Counted from the first letter of the stretch, positions 54,060 through 63,227 are shown. The stretch is 64,000 nt of DNA from Oscillospiraceae bacterium (GCA_902781745.1 CACZKM010000012.1:1-64000); one strand, 5' to 3'. Made by a program: numbers and translations. The notes: generated by a model not told the origin, from the sequence alone.

Positions 54060-54356
54060 TTAAGCCATTCCTTCGAAGAACTCGATGGACTTGGAGTCGT
54101 CAGACAGGGTGACGACCGCCTTTTTCCAACTGGGGCGGCGGCCCGCGGGATAGCGGCCGGTGCGCTTCAGCTTGCCGTTGACGTGCATGGTGTTCACCTT
54201 GACGACCTTGACGTCAAAGACCTCTTCCACCGCCTTGGCGATGTCGATCTTGGTGGCGTCCTTGGCCACCTCGAAGACGTACTTCTTCATTTCCGTGTCG
54301 GCCATGGACTGCTCGGTGATGACAGGCCGGCGGATGACGTCGTATGCGTTTTTCAT
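54060..54356 (-). CDS. rplW: Ribosomal protein L23
   Basis: 98 residues; chaperone-docking protein at the tunnel exit. [12 protein letters not shown] and the [15 protein letters not shown] end are diagnostic. The ATG at 54356 overlaps the rplD stop by four bases; a longer open frame upstream is rplD read out of frame. Confidence 0.98.
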   Translation of the reverse strand: MKNAYDVIRRPVITEQSMADTEMKKYVFEVAKDATKIDIAKAVEEVFDVKVVKVNTMHVNGKLKRTGRYPAGRRPSWKKAVVTLSDDSKSIEFFEGMA

Positions 54357-54973
54357 GCGAACACCTCCTCGATGATGGCCAGAGCCTTCTGGTCGATGAC
54401 CAGCTTCTCGGCGTTGACGATGTCGTAGACGCTGAGGATGGTGGCTGTGGTGGTGGAAACGCCGGGGATGTTCCGGGCGGACTTGTAAACGTTCTCGTTG
54501 ACCTCGGGGGTAACGAAGATGGTCTTGCCCGCGCTGACGGCGTCCAGGAAGGACTTGATGCTCTTGGTCTTGATCCCGTCCAGCTTCATGTCGTCCACCA
54601 CCAGCAGGTTGCCGTTGGCGGCCTTGTCGGACAGAGCGGACTTGAGAGCCAGTCTGCGGAGCTTCTTGTTCAGGCGATAGCGATAGCTTCTGGGCTTGGG
54701 GGCGAACACGATGCCACCGTGGGTCCACTGAGGAGCCCGGGTGCTGCCCTGACGGGCGTGGCCGGTGCCCTTCTGTCTCCAGGGCTTCTTGCCGCCGCCG
54801 GAGACCTCAGCGCGGGTGAGAGCGCTCTGGGTGCCCTGACGGCAGTTGGCCAGGTGGTTGACCACGACGGCGTGGACGGCGGGCTCGTTGGGCTCGACGC
54901 CGAAAACGGCCTCGGAGAGTTCCACCTCGCCGACCTGCTGGCCGGCCATATTATAAACAGTTGCTTTAGGCAT
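54353..54973 (-). CDS. rplD: Ribosomal protein L4
   Basis: 206 residues; its loop reaches the exit tunnel. [20 protein letters not shown] and G-T-G-H-A-R-Q-G-S are the conserved loop. In Escherichia coli L4 represses its own S10 operon through the leader; the leader here also has a terminator-like stem. Confidence 0.98.
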   Translation of the reverse strand: MPKATVYNMAGQQVGEVELSEAVFGVEPNEPAVHAVVVNHLANCRQGTQSALTRAEVSGGGKKPWRQKGTGHARQGSTRAPQWTHGGIVFAPKPRSYRYRLNKKLRRLALKSALSDKAANGNLLVVDDMKLDGIKTKSIKSFLDAVSAGKTIFVTPEVNENVYKSARNIPGVSTTTATILSVYDIVNAEKLVIDQKALAIIEEVFA

Positions 54974-54992
54974 TGCTCAAACTCTCCTTTCC

Positions 54993-55718
54993 TTACCGAT
55001 TTCTGGCGGATGCCTTCTGGGGGTTGGCACGTGCGGAAGCCTTCTGCGGGTTGACGCTGGTGCCGGCGTCGCCCTTCTTCTCGCGGATGGTCTTCACTGT
55101 GGACTTCAGGTAGACGATTCCGCCCTTGGGGCCGGGAACAGCGCCGCAAACGGCGATGAGGTTGAACTCGGGATCAACGCTGACCACGTCCAGGTTCTGA
55201 ACGGTGATCTGCTCGTTGCCCATCTGGCCGGCGCCGATCTTGCCCTTGAAGATCCGGGAGGGATCGGTGCCCGAGCCCATGGAGCCGGCGTGACGATGCA
55301 CAGGGCCGGTACCGTGGGATTCCTTCAGCCGGGCGGCGTTCCAGCGCTTGACAACGCCCTGATAGCCCTTGCCCTTGCTGATGCCGGTCACGTCGATGTG
55401 ATCGCCCTTGGCAAAGGTGTCGGCCTTGATCTCGTCGCCCACGTTCAGCTCAGCGGCGTTGTTGAGCTTGAACTCCTTGAGCACTTTCTTCATGGGGACT
55501 TCCGCCTTCTTCAGGTGGCCCTGCTCAGGCTTGGTGAGCTTCTTCTCAGCCACGTCCTGGAAGCCCAGCTGCACGGCGTTGTAGCCGTCCTTCTCCTCGG
55601 TCTTCTTCTGGACCACGACGCAGGGACCTGCCTCGATGACCGTGACCGGGATGACCTTACCGGCTTCGTCAAAGATCTGGGACATGCCGATCTTTCTGCC
55701 GATGATGGCCTTTTCCAT
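54993..55718 (-). CDS. rplC: Ribosomal protein L3 with duplicated C-terminal tail
   Basis: 241 residues; early assembly protein near the peptidyl-transferase centre. I-G-R-K-I-G-M-S-Q-I-F, the H-R-x-A-G-S-M-G-S-G-T-D-P-S loop and the K-G-Y-Q-G-V-V-K-R block are normal. The protein is longer than the usual 205-215 residues: the end carries the unit N-P-Q-K-A-S-A-R twice in a row. A recent duplication at the 3' end explains it. Confidence 0.97.
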   Translation of the reverse strand: MEKAIIGRKIGMSQIFDEAGKVIPVTVIEAGPCVVVQKKTEEKDGYNAVQLGFQDVAEKKLTKPEQGHLKKAEVPMKKVLKEFKLNNAAELNVGDEIKADTFAKGDHIDVTGISKGKGYQGVVKRWNAARLKESHGTGPVHRHAGSMGSGTDPSRIFKGKIGAGQMGNEQITVQNLDVVSVDPEFNLIAVCGAVPGPKGGIVYLKSTVKTIREKKGDAGTSVNPQKASARANPQKASARNR

Positions 55719-55856
55719 ATTGGTTTCCTCCTTATATTAAGGTTATTGGTTGACAAACTTGACCATTGGACTGCCCTTGGTTTGCCAACATGACCCGCCT
55801 GTCGAAACGATTGGGTGACAGGCAGCGGGTTCACTGGGTTGGGTCGATCCGCTTCC
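55719..55856. other. 138-base spacer between rpsJ and rplC
   Basis: Longer than other gaps here. It contains a hairpin in which CCCGC-CTGTC pairs with GACAGG-C-GCGGG type sequence (about 55795-55831, one bulge), and a small TTGG/CCAA stem. There is no T run, gene or clear promoter. Confidence 0.6.
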
Positions 55857-56168
55857 TTACAGCTTGATCTCGATCTCCACGCCGGCGGGGAGATCCAGGC
55901 TCATCAGCGCTTCCACGGTCTTGGGGCTGGGATTGTTGATGTCGATCAGGCGCTTGTGGGTGCGGCGCTCGAACTGCTCCCGGCTGTCCTTGTACTTATG
56001 GACGGCGCGAAGGATGGTGACGATCTCCTTCTTGGTGGGCAGAGGGATAGGGCCGGAGACGGTGGCGCCGGTGCGCTTGGCGGTCTCCACGATCTTTTCC
56101 GCGCTCTGGTCGATGAGCTGATGGTCATAAGCCTTCAGACGGATGCGAATCATTTCATTCTGTGCCAT
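55857..56168 (-). CDS. rpsJ: Ribosomal protein S10
   Basis: 103 residues; head of the small subunit and antitermination factor Nus[15 protein letters not shown] and R-T-H-K-R-L-I-D-I are diagnostic. The ATG at 56168 is set by AGGAGG; a longer frame lacks a site. First gene of the 32-gene block; the str genes that often precede it are absent. Confidence 0.98.
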   Translation of the reverse strand: MAQNEMIRIRLKAYDHQLIDQSAEKIVETAKRTGATVSGPIPLPTKKEIVTILRAVHKYKDSREQFERRTHKRLIDINNPSPKTVEALMSLDLPAGVEIEIKL

Positions 56169-56184
56169 GTTGCTGTTTCCTCCT

Positions 56185-56250
56185 AAAAAACATACGAAGT
56201 GCATTGCGGGACCAATGGGCTGTCCCTGTGTCTTTGCCACGCTTCGTACG
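56185..56250 (-). terminator. Terminator-like stem in the S10 leader
   Basis: On the minus strand CGTACGAAG (from 56250) pairs with CTTCGTATG (to 56191), with GGGAC/GTCCC inside, followed directly by TTTTTT and then the AGGAGG of rpsJ. Such a place fits attenuation of the ribosomal operon. About 210 more bases of leader lie between it and the promoter, with a second stem ACCGGC/GCCGGT followed by TTTTC. Confidence 0.7.
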
Positions 56251-56466
56251 GTGGGAATTTCCGATACACTTTATCGTGCGTATCACTCCGAGTGCATGAA
56301 GAAAACCGGCGTTGCCAGCCGGTTTCCCCTCTCTGTCCCGGCGATATACGCCATGCAGCAGAGTTCCCAGCCGCCCGATCCACGGACATACTCCGCGGAA
56401 GTTACCTCCTTTCGGAGCAATCTCCCGCATCATCGCAGACTGCGCGCCCTTTTCACGCGCCCGTTT

Positions 56467-56495
56467 ATCATACTACAGCCGGCACATAAAGTCAA
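56467..56495 (-). promoter_or_regulatory. Promoter of the S10 operon
   Basis: On the minus strand TTGACT (56490-56495) and TATGAT (56467-56472) are 17 bases apart. The leader to rpsJ is about 290 bases. The rest of the 553-base gap between rpsJ and the acyltransferase gene is C/T-rich sequence with nothing recognised apart from the promoter at 56632. Confidence 0.85.
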
Positions 56496-56631
56496 TTCTT
56501 TTTTGGAAAGACGACCCGGCGCATTTCCGACAAAATTCCGGCGAAAAACCCTTGCCCCTTGGGGGATTGTGACAAGAGGGCCCCTTCTCCGCCCCCTTTC
56601 CCCGGGTTTCCCCCTCTTTTTCCCCCTCCCC

Positions 56632-56661
56632 TTGCCATTTCTCCCCCTTCCATGGTACAAT
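56632..56661 (+). promoter_or_regulatory. Promoter of the acyltransferase gene
   Basis: TTGCCA (56632-56637) and TACAAT (56656-56661), 18 bases apart. Confidence 0.7.
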
Positions 56662-56721
56662 AGCCGGGATGATCCGCGGCCCGGACCTGTCTCCGGGCCG
56701 TATGGGAAAGGAGGCGAGGCC

Positions 56722-57702
56722 TTGAAGAAACGACGGCACCGCAGCTTCGGCTTTTACAATATCAAAGGGCTGCTGGTCTTCCTGGTGGTCTTCGGCCATC
56801 TGCTGGAGCCCCAGACCGGCGGGGTGGTCAGCTTCCTCTACCTGGTGATCTACAGCTTCCACATGCCCGCCTTCATCTTCCTCAGCGGGTGGTTCTCCCG
56901 GACCAGCACCATCCCCCGGTCGGTCACCGGGGTGCTGCTGCCCTATCTGCTCTTTCAGCTTGTCTACCTGCTCTACACCGGGCAGCCCATCCAGTTCCTC
57001 TCGCCCTACTGGATCCTCTGGTACCTGATGGCCCTCTTTCTCTGGCGGCTGCTGGTTCCTCTGCTGCGAAAATCGGAGAAGGTCACCTGGGCCCTCTTTC
57101 CCGTGGCCGTGGCGGCCAGCCTCCTGTGCGGCTACGCCCCTTGGATCGGCTACGACCTGGCCCTCTCCCGTGTCCTGGTCTTCCTCCCCTACTTCCTCAT
57201 GGGCTTTGCCATGACCCGGCGGCGGGAGCAGGTCCTCCCGGTGCTCAAGACCAGGCTGAGCCGGTACCTCTCCCTGGCGGCGGTGCTGTGCACCGCGGTC
57301 TATCTCTGGCGGGTGCGGCTGACCTTCCAGCGGCCCTGGACCTTCGGGGCCTCCTGCTACGAGCACTCCGGGGCCACCCCGGCCATCCGGCTCCTGCTTC
57401 TGTTCATCGCCCTGCTGTGGATCTGGTTCCTGCTGGCCTGGATGACCGAGCGAAAGGTCCGGGGCCTCACCGTCCTGGGGCGGAACACCCTCTTTGTCTA
57501 CCTGCTCCACGGCTTCGTCAAGCTCCGGGTGGACGCCCACGCCGAGGCCCTGTACCACTTCGGGACCTTCGGGAACATCCTGCTGGCCTTCCTGCTGGCG
57601 GGGGGGCTGTGCATCCTCTTCGGCAACCGCTGGCTGGCGGGATGCTGGCGCTGGCTCATGGAGGCCTGGCGGTATTTCCTTCGGGAGATCAAACGGCGGT
57701 AA
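56722..57702 (+). CDS. Acyltransferase family 3 membrane protein
   Basis: 326 residues with about ten helices, of the family that transfers acetyl or similar groups to sugars and other envelope molecules (OafA/OpgC-like). The active His is expected at His26 (V-V-F-G-H-L-L-E-P), followed by S-F-H-M-P-A-F-I-F-L-S-G. The start is TTG at 56722, accepted because AAAGGAGG lies 7 bases before it and the helix pattern begins right after a basic stretch K-K-R-R-H-R. The acceptor is unknown. ruvX follows after 44 bases. Confidence 0.88.
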   Translation: MKKRRHRSFGFYNIKGLLVFLVVFGHLLEPQTGGVVSFLYLVIYSFHMPAFIFLSGWFSRTSTIPRSVTGVLLPYLLFQLVYLLYTGQPIQFLSPYWILWYLMALFLWRLLVPLLRKSEKVTWALFPVAVAASLLCGYAPWIGYDLALSRVLVFLPYFLMGFAMTRRREQVLPVLKTRLSRYLSLAAVLCTAVYLWRVRLTFQRPWTFGASCYEHSGATPAIRLLLLFIALLWIWFLLAWMTERKVRGLTVLGRNTLFVYLLHGFVKLRVDAHAEALYHFGTFGNILLAFLLAGGLCILFGNRWLAGCWRWLMEAWRYFLREIKRR

Positions 57703-57746
57703 GGACAAAACACTACATATTATATAATAGTAAGGATGTGATACCC

Positions 57747-58190
57747 ATGCGGATCATGGCCATCGACTACGGCGACGCCCGGACTGGGGTGGCCTTCTCG
57801 GACCCCACCGGCCTGCTGGCGGGCCAGACCTTCCTGGTCAAGAGCCGGAAGGAGAACGTGGTCCTGGAGGAGCTGGTCCGGCTGGCCCAAACAGAAGGGG
57901 CCCAGGAGCTGGTGATGGGCTACCCCCGGAACATGGACGGGACCCTGGGGCCCCGGGCGGAAAAGTACGCCGCCTTCGCCGACCGGCTCCGGGCGGCCAC
58001 CGGCCTGCCGGTGATCCTCTGGGACGAGCGCCGGACCACCGTGGACGCCCACCGCATTTTGGGGGACCACGGCGTCCGGGCGAAAAACAGAAAAGACAAG
58101 ATAGATTCCGTGGCCGCCGCGCTGATCCTGGAGGGCTATCTGGACTTTAAGCGCATCCAGGCCGCGCGGCAGAAGGAGGAGACGACATGA
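57747..58190 (+). CDS. ruvX: RuvX/YqgF Holliday junction resolvase-like nuclease
   Basis: 147 residues of the YqgF family: a putative Holliday-junction nuclease also linked to 16S rRNA end maturation. The RNase-H-like acidic residues are seen in I-D-Y-G-D (Asp7), W-D-E-R-R-T-T and [14 protein letters not shown] (57723-57728) lies 18 bases before the start, but with no good -35. It overlaps the next gene by four bases. Confidence 0.94.
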   Translation: MRIMAIDYGDARTGVAFSDPTGLLAGQTFLVKSRKENVVLEELVRLAQTEGAQELVMGYPRNMDGTLGPRAEKYAAFADRLRAATGLPVILWDERRTTVDAHRILGDHGVRAKNRKDKIDSVAAALILEGYLDFKRIQAARQKEETT

Positions 58191-58963
58191 AACAGGAAGA
58201 ACGGGCCATTCAGTTCCACATCCACTGCGCCAAGGGGGACGTGGGTCGCTACTGCATCCTCCCCGGCGACCCGGGCCGGTGCAAAGCCATCGCCGCTTAC
58301 TTTGACGACCCCGTCCAGGTGGCCTGGAACCGGGAGTTCAACGTCTGGACCGGCGCCCTCCTGGGGGAGAAGGTCACCGTGTGCTCCACCGGCATCGGCG
58401 GGCCCTCGGCGGCCATCGCCATGGAGGAGCTGGCCGCCATCGGGGCGGACACCTTCGTGCGGACGGGGACCTGCGGGGGGATCGCCCTCCCCGTCCAGAG
58501 CAACGACCTGGTCATCGCCACCGGGGCGGTGCGGATGGAGGGGACCTCCCGGGAGTACGCCCCCATCGAGTTCCCGGCGGTCCCCCACTACGAGGTCCTC
58601 ACCGCCCTGGTGGACGCCGCCAAGGAGATGGGCCATCCCTGGCACGCCGGGGTGGTCCAGTGCAAAGACAGCTTTTACGGCCAGCACTCCCCCGGCCGGA
58701 TGCCCGTCTCCTACGAGCTGGAGGCCAAGTGGGAGGCCTGGAAGCGGCTGGGGGTCCTGGCCAGCGAGATGGAGTCCGCCGCCCTCTTCACCGTGGCGGC
58801 TGCCCTGGGGGTCCGGTGCGGCTCGGCCTTCCACGTCATCTGGAACCAGGAGCGGGAGAAGGCCGGTCTGGACCAGAAGGAGTCGGAGGACGTGGAGCTC
58901 TCCGTCCGGCTGAGCGTCGAGGCGGTGAAGAAGCTCATCCAACGGGACCGGGCAAAGGCATGA
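58187..58963 (+). CDS. Uridine phosphorylase-type nucleoside phosphorylase
   Basis: Splits a pyrimidine (probably uridine) nucleoside with phosphate to base and ribose-1-phosphate; 258 residues. The phosphate loop L-P-G-D-P-G-R (25-31), the R-x-G-T-C-G-G motif (about 92-98) and the ribose-binding E-M-E-S-A-A near 194-199 are present. It is translationally coupled to both neighbours (four-base overlaps). Substrate preference is by family likeness. Confidence 0.92.
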   Translation: MKQEERAIQFHIHCAKGDVGRYCILPGDPGRCKAIAAYFDDPVQVAWNREFNVWTGALLGEKVTVCSTGIGGPSAAIAMEELAAIGADTFVRTGTCGGIALPVQSNDLVIATGAVRMEGTSREYAPIEFPAVPHYEVLTALVDAAKEMGHPWHAGVVQCKDSFYGQHSPGRMPVSYELEAKWEAWKRLGVLASEMESAALFTVAAALGVRCGSAFHVIWNQEREKAGLDQKESEDVELSVRLSVEAVKKLIQRDRAKA

Positions 58964-59625
58964 AAAGCAACGGAACCGACCTCTGCCGGTCCTGCGTGGA
59001 CTGCGCCGTGACCCGGTGCGACAACAGCGGCAGCGCGGCCCCCTACCCCGCCTTCTGCGTCAGTCAGGCCCTGGCCGGCGGCGAGACCGAAGCCTCTCTG
59101 GAACAGTACCGGGCGGACCCGGAGGACCTGAAGCTGGCCCAGACGGCGGCCTCGGTGGAGTCCGACGGCTATCGAAAGTGGCCCCGGGTCCAGGAGACCA
59201 TCGTCTTTGCCAAACGGATGGGCTACCGTAAGATCGGCATCGCCACCTGCGTGGCCCTCATCCGGGAGAGCCGGACCCTGGCCAGGCTCCTCCGGGCCAA
59301 CGGCTTCGAGGTCTACGGCGTGGGGTGCAAGGCCGGGGAGCTGGACAAGAGCGACCTGGACATTCCCCCGGAGCACCAGGGGCCGGGGCCCACAGCCTGC
59401 AATCCCATCCTCCAGGCGGAGCTGCTGGCCAAGGCCGGGACGGAGTTCAACCTCGTCATGGGCCTGTGCGTTGGCCACGACAGCCTGTTCTACAAGCACA
59501 GCCAGGCCCCCGCCACCACCCTGGTGGTGAAGGACCGGGTGCTCATCCACAACCCGGTGATGGCGCTGTATACCGCCGACGGGTATTACGCCCACCTGGC
59601 CCATCTCTCGGACGAGGAAGCATAG
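58960..59625 (+). CDS. DUF1847 Cys-rich protein
   Basis: 221 residues. The start has a tight Cys cluster ([12 protein letters not shown], about 9-20) typical of DUF1847, likely a metal site. Further conserved parts are [18 protein letters not shown] and G-L-C-V-G-H-D. Function unknown. It shares its start with the end of the phosphorylase gene (ATGA), so a link with nucleoside salvage is possible. A terminator follows. Confidence 0.85.
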   Translation: MKSNGTDLCRSCVDCAVTRCDNSGSAAPYPAFCVSQALAGGETEASLEQYRADPEDLKLAQTAASVESDGYRKWPRVQETIVFAKRMGYRKIGIATCVALIRESRTLARLLRANGFEVYGVGCKAGELDKSDLDIPPEHQGPGPTACNPILQAELLAKAGTEFNLVMGLCVGHDSLFYKHSQAPATTLVVKDRVLIHNPVMALYTADGYYAHLAHLSDEEA

Positions 59626-59640
59626 ACACGAATATGCAAA

Positions 59641-59670
59641 AACAGCGACGCCATCAGGCGTCGCTGTTTT
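59641..59670. terminator. Bidirectional terminator
   Basis: AACAGCGACGCC (59641-59652) pairs with GGCGTCGCTGTT (59657-59668), with T after and A before. It lies between the convergent DUF1847 and zinc-ribbon genes. Confidence 0.9.
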
Positions 59671-59699
59671 CATTCTGTTACGGTGGGGACCCGTTGGTC

Positions 59700-59978
59700 T
59701 CAGGCCTGCTCTCTCATGCGGGCGAAGCACTCGCTGCAGTACACGGGGCGGTCGGACTTGGGCTCGAAGGGCACCTTGGCCTCGCCGCCGCAGGAAGCGC
59801 AGACAGCGGTGAAATACTCACGGGGGCCGCGGGCGGCTGCCTTGCGGGCGTCCCGGCAGGCCTTGCAGCGCTGGGGCTCGTTCTGGAAGCCTCTCTCCGC
59901 ATAGAACTCCTGCTCACCGGCGGTGAATACGAACTCGTTGCCGCATTCCTTACATACTAACGTCTTGTCTTCGTACAT
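59700..59978 (-). CDS. Zinc-ribbon protein with four Cys pairs
   Basis: 92 residues with two zinc ribbons: C-K-E-C-G and C-K-A-C-R in the first half, C-A-S-C-G and C-S-E-C-F in the second. The first half also has F-x-A-G-E-Q-x-F-Y and G-F-x-N-E-P, known from short zinc-binding proteins of unknown role in Firmicutes. The ATG at 59978 follows GAGAGGG; a start 24 bases upstream is less well served. It lies after sigH by about 60 bases and may share its transcript. Confidence 0.85.
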   Translation of the reverse strand: MYEDKTLVCKECGNEFVFTAGEQEFYAERGFQNEPQRCKACRDARKAAARGPREYFTAVCASCGGEAKVPFEPKSDRPVYCSECFARMREQA

Positions 59979-60041
59979 GTCATTTAACCCTCTCTTTGAC
60001 ATTGTGACCCCGGCGGTTGGTGCAGGGGCATATATTTGCGA

Positions 60042-60680
60042 TCAGCTTTCGCTGGCGTCGCCTTGGGACAGGTGCCGCGCCACTTTGCGCCGGATGCGCT
60101 GGACGGCGTTATCCACCGATTTGGGAGACCGGCCTACTGCTTCCGCGATCTCTGCATAGGACGATCCGGCAAGGAAGCGCGAGAGAACTTGCCCCTCCAG
60201 AGGGGTCAGCCGGCTTGCGATGGCCGATTCCAATGCGCGCAAGGCCTCCTGATGGATCACAACGTCTTCGGGGTTGCTGGGTGCGGACGGCTCCAGGTCT
60301 GCCAAGAGGAGGGAAGGTTCCAGGGAAACATAGTCGTTGAGGGGAGCGTGCTTCCCCCCCGCGGCGGCCCGGACGGCGGAGATGATCCGCCGGCGGATGC
60401 ACACCTGGGCATAGGTGGCAAACCGGGCGCCCCGGTCAGGCCGGAACTCCCGGATCGCGGCCAGCAGGCCCAGCATCCCCTCCTGGATGAGATCCTCACT
60501 GTCGCCTCCCGCCAGAAAAAAAGGGCGGGCGCACATTCGGACCAGGCGGGTGTGCCGCAGGACCAATGCTTCCTCTGCGCCCCGGTCGCCGGCGGCGACC
60601 CGGGCGCAAAGCTGCTCGTCTGTGGTACGGTGGTATTCGGTTTCGACAGGTTTCATATTGTCAACCATACTGTTGTTCAT
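60042..60680 (-). CDS. Sigma-70 family factor, SigH-like
   Basis: 212 residues in the longest reading. Region 2 shows G-D-S-E-D-L-I-Q-E-G-M-L-G-L and A-T-Y-A-Q-V-C-I-R-R-R-I-I-S-A; region 4 ends S-Y-A-E-I-A-E-A-V-G-R-S-P-K-S-V-D-N-A-V-Q-R, much like Bacillus SigH, which drives entry to sporulation and competence. The first ATG (60680) lies right at the -10 box of its own promoter, so translation should start at the ATG at 60668 or 60656. Neither has a visible ribosome site. Confidence 0.9.
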   Translation of the reverse strand: MNNSMVDNMKPVETEYHRTTDEQLCARVAAGDRGAEEALVLRHTRLVRMCARPFFLAGGDSEDLIQEGMLGLLAAIREFRPDRGARFATYAQVCIRRRIISAVRAAAGGKHAPLNDYVSLEPSLLLADLEPSAPSNPEDVVIHQEALRALESAIASRLTPLEGQVLSRFLAGSSYAEIAEAVGRSPKSVDNAVQRIRRKVARHLSQGDASES

Positions 60681-60709
60681 ATTATAGAGTGCTCTCCAGA
60701 AGAAGTCAA
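60681..60709 (-). promoter_or_regulatory. Promoter of the sigH-like gene
   Basis: On the minus strand TTGACT (60704-60709) and TATAAT (60681-60686), 17 bases apart. It leaves almost no 5' leader. Confidence 0.85.
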
Positions 60710-60799
60710 GGGAAAACCGTAACTCCGCCAGAATACATAAATAATCCGCGTCATTTTTGTGCGCTTTTCCCTACTTAATTTGCATGGTCTCTTGCAGTT

Positions 60800-61852
60800 T
60801 CAGAGGCGAAGCTGCATGGGGTCCTCATTCCCGCCGGGAGCGGGCAGGCCCAGGTGCTCATAGGCCAGCCGGGTGACGCACCGGCCCCGGGGGGTCCGGG
60901 TGAGAAAGCCCACCTGCATCAGGTAGGGCTCGTAGACGTCCTCCAGGGTGACAGCCTCCTCCCCCACTGTGGCCGCCAGGGTCTCCAGACCCACGGGGCC
61001 GCCGCCGTAGTGCCGGATGATGCTGCGGAGCATCCGCCGGTCCACCTCGTCCAGACCCAGGTGGTCCACCTCCAGGGCGGTGAGGGCCTGGTCGGCCACC
61101 CCCTTGGTGATGACCCCCCCGGCCCGGACCTGGGCAAAGTCCCGGACCCGGCGGAGCAGGCGGTTGGCGATCCGGGGGGTGCCCCGGGCCCGCTTGGCGA
61201 TCTCGGCGGCCCCCTCCTCCTCGATGGGCACGTTGAGGATGCCCGCGCTGCGGGTGACGATCTGCCCCAGCTCCCGGGGGGTGTAGAGCTCCAGCCGGAG
61301 GATGACGCCAAACCGGTCCCGGAGGGGGGCGGAGAGCTGGCCGGCCCGGGTGGTGGCCCCGATGAGGGTGAACCGGGGCAGGTCCAGCCGAATGGAGTTG
61401 GCCGAGGGGCCCTTGCCGATGATGATGTCGATGGCGTAGTCCTCCATGGCGGGATAGAGGATCTCCTCCACCTGCCGGTTGAGGCGGTGGATCTCATCCA
61501 CGAAGAGGATGTCGTTCTCGTTGAGGTTGGTCAGCAGGGCGGCCAGGTCCCCGGGCTTCTCAATGGCCGGCCCGGAGGTGACCCGAATGTTCACCCCCAT
61601 CTCGTTGGCGATGATCCCCGAGAGGGTGGTCTTCCCCAGCCCCGGGGGGCCGTGGAGGAGGACGTGGTCCAGGGGCTCCTTCCGCAGCTTGGCGGCGTCG
61701 ATGAAGATGGACAGGTTCTCCTTGGCCTTCTCCTGGCCGATGTATTCCGTGAGGGTCCTGGGGCGGAGGGAGCCCTCCCCGTCGTCCTCCCGGGTGAGGG
61801 ATGTGGTGATGAGAGGGGCCTGGGCCTCCTCCTGGGAATAGTCGATGCTCAT
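60800..61852 (-). CDS. ruvB: Holliday junction helicase subunit RuvB
   Basis: Hexameric AAA+ motor that drives branch migration; 350 residues. Walker A G-P-P-G-L-G-K-T (68-75), Walker B with D-E-I-H, and the sensor block T-T-R-A-G are all present, with a winged-helix end (F-L-x-R-T-P-R-G-R). It follows ruvA by 19 bases. Confidence 0.98.
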   Translation of the reverse strand: MSIDYSQEEAQAPLITTSLTREDDGEGSLRPRTLTEYIGQEKAKENLSIFIDAAKLRKEPLDHVLLHGPPGLGKTTLSGIIANEMGVNIRVTSGPAIEKPGDLAALLTNLNENDILFVDEIHRLNRQVEEILYPAMEDYAIDIIIGKGPSANSIRLDLPRFTLIGATTRAGQLSAPLRDRFGVILRLELYTPRELGQIVTRSAGILNVPIEEEGAAEIAKRARGTPRIANRLLRRVRDFAQVRAGGVITKGVADQALTALEVDHLGLDEVDRRMLRSIIRHYGGGPVGLETLAATVGEEAVTLEDVYEPYLMQVGFLTRTPRGRCVTRLAYEHLGLPAPGGNEDPMQLRL

Positions 61853-61871
61853 GGGCGCAGCCCCCTTTCCG

Positions 61872-62471
61872 TTACTTTACCATTTTCCGCAGGGCCTGGC
61901 GGATGACCTCCTCCAGGGTCAGGCTGTCCAGGTCCAGCCCCTTCAGGGCGGCGGTGATCTCCGCCGGGCCGTATCCCAGCACCGCCAGGGCGGCGGAGGC
62001 CTCGGAGACCTTGTCCTGGGGGATCACCGTGACGCCGGCGCCGCTGTAGCCCTCCTGGGTGGGGAGCTGCCCCCCCGCCAGCTTGTCCTTCAGCTCCAAG
62101 ATCACCCGCTGGGCGATCTTCTTGCCGATGCCCGGGGCCACGGTGAGGGCCTTCTCGTTGCCGGTGACGATGGAGGCGGTGAGCCCCTCCGGCGTGGTGG
62201 CGGAGAGGATGGACAAAGCGGCCTTGGGCCCCACCCCGGAGACCCCGATGAGGAGCTGGAAGCAGTTCCGCTCGTTCTCGGAGATGAACCCGTAGAGCTC
62301 CATGGCGTCCTCCCGGACGTTTAAGTGGGTGTAGAGCTTGGCGGGCTTGCCCACGGCGAGAGCGGAGAGGGTGTAGCTGGTGGTCCGGCAGGCGTAGCCC
62401 ACGCCGCCGCAGTCGATCACCGCCAGGTTGGGCCCCAGATGGCCCACGGTACCGTTGAGATAGTAAAACAC
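61872..62471 (-). CDS. ruvA: Holliday junction helicase subunit RuvA
   Basis: 199 residues; tetramer that holds the junction open and loads RuvB. The OB domain start (M-F-Y-Y-L-N-G-T-V), two helix-hairpin-helix motifs ([10 protein letters not shown] and G-I-G-K-K-I-A-Q-R) and the C-terminal RuvB-binding domain are clear. It follows ruvC by 16 bases. Confidence 0.97.
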   Translation of the reverse strand: MFYYLNGTVGHLGPNLAVIDCGGVGYACRTTSYTLSALAVGKPAKLYTHLNVREDAMELYGFISENERNCFQLLIGVSGVGPKAALSILSATTPEGLTASIVTGNEKALTVAPGIGKKIAQRVILELKDKLAGGQLPTQEGYSGAGVTVIPQDKVSEASAALAVLGYGPAEITAALKGLDLDSLTLEEVIRQALRKMVK

Positions 62472-62487
62472 AGGCAGGTCTCCTTTG

Positions 62488-62982
62488 TTATCGTTCCGCG
62501 CCGTAGAGCAGGGAGGTCCGGGAGCGGGCGTGGCACAGGGCGATGGCCACCGCGTCCGCCGCGTCGTCGGGCTTGGGCACGGCGGACAGGCCCAGGATGC
62601 CCTTGGTCATCTCCATGACCTGGCGCTTCTCCGCCTTGCCGTAGCCCACCACGGCGATCTTCACCTGGGAGGGGGTGTATTCATAGATCGAGACCCCCAG
62701 CCGGGCGGCGGTGGCCAGGATGACCCCCCGGGCCTGGGCCACCCCGATGGCGGTGGTGACATTGGTGTTGAAGAAGAGCTCCTCAATGGCCATGGCGTCG
62801 GGGGAGAACTCCCGGATCAGGGTCTCCATGTCCTCCTGGATCTGCAGGAGCCGCAGGGGCATGGCCACCCCCGCCGGGGTGGTGATGGCCCCGCAGCGGA
62901 CCAGCCGGGCCCGGCCCCGCTGGGCGTCTAGGATGCCGAAGCCCACGATGGCGTAGCCGGGGTCGATGCCCAGGATGCGCAT
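62488..62982 (-). CDS. ruvC: Crossover junction endonuclease RuvC
   Basis: 164 residues; cuts Holliday junctions after RuvAB migration. Acidic catalytic residues: Asp7 (I-D-P-G-Y), Glu in A-I-E-E-L-F-F, and the Asp pair in K-P-D-D-A-A-D-A-V-A. It begins the ruvCAB operon behind a good promoter; AAGGAGGG precedes the ATG. Confidence 0.97.
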   Translation of the reverse strand: MRILGIDPGYAIVGFGILDAQRGRARLVRCGAITTPAGVAMPLRLLQIQEDMETLIREFSPDAMAIEELFFNTNVTTAIGVAQARGVILATAARLGVSIYEYTPSQVKIAVVGYGKAEKRQVMEMTKGILGLSAVPKPDDAADAVAIALCHARSRTSLLYGAER

Positions 62983-63017
62983 GGCCGTCCCTCCTTATTT
63001 TATCGAACCTTTGTACT

Positions 63018-63046
63018 ATTATACGCCGGGCAGCCTAAAAAGGCAA
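63018..63046 (-). promoter_or_regulatory. Promoter of ruvCAB
   Basis: On the minus strand TTGCCT (63041-63046) and TATAAT (63018-63023) are 17 bases apart, just after the broken flavoprotein gene. Confidence 0.8.
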
Positions 63047-63054
63047 CCCTTTCT

Positions 63055-63198
63055 TTACCGGATGAAGTTTGTGAAGACCCGCTCCTCCCGGTCCGGCCTG
63101 GCTACGGCGCTGTCCGCCATGGCCTTCTTCACCTCGGACAGAGCGGTGTAGGTGCAGCCGTGCCGGTTGGGGCTGCCGTTGACGAGCAATACGTTCAT
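63055..63198 (-). pseudogene. Broken flavodoxin/NADPH-dependent FMN reductase gene
   Basis: A 47-residue open frame. The first 23 residues (start M-N-V-L-L-V-N-G-S-P, then G-C-T-Y-T-A-L-S-E-V) match the FMN-binding start of the NADPH-dependent FMN reductase/iron-sulfur flavoprotein family. The last part (R-E-E-R-V-F-T-N-F-I-R) looks like the C-terminal end of the same family. The roughly 130-150 residues between are gone without breaking the frame, so an internal deletion is the best reading. Promoter and ribosome site (AAGGAAGG) are intact, so a short peptide may still be made. No flavin enzyme function is possible. Confidence 0.7.
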
Positions 63199-63227
63199 GG
63201 GAGGTCCTTCCTTCTGTTTTTGGGATG

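Noticed and set aside
43320..56168. Missing gene in the ribosomal block
   Set aside because: All expected genes from rpsJ to rplQ were found, including the small rpmJ at 43152-43265.
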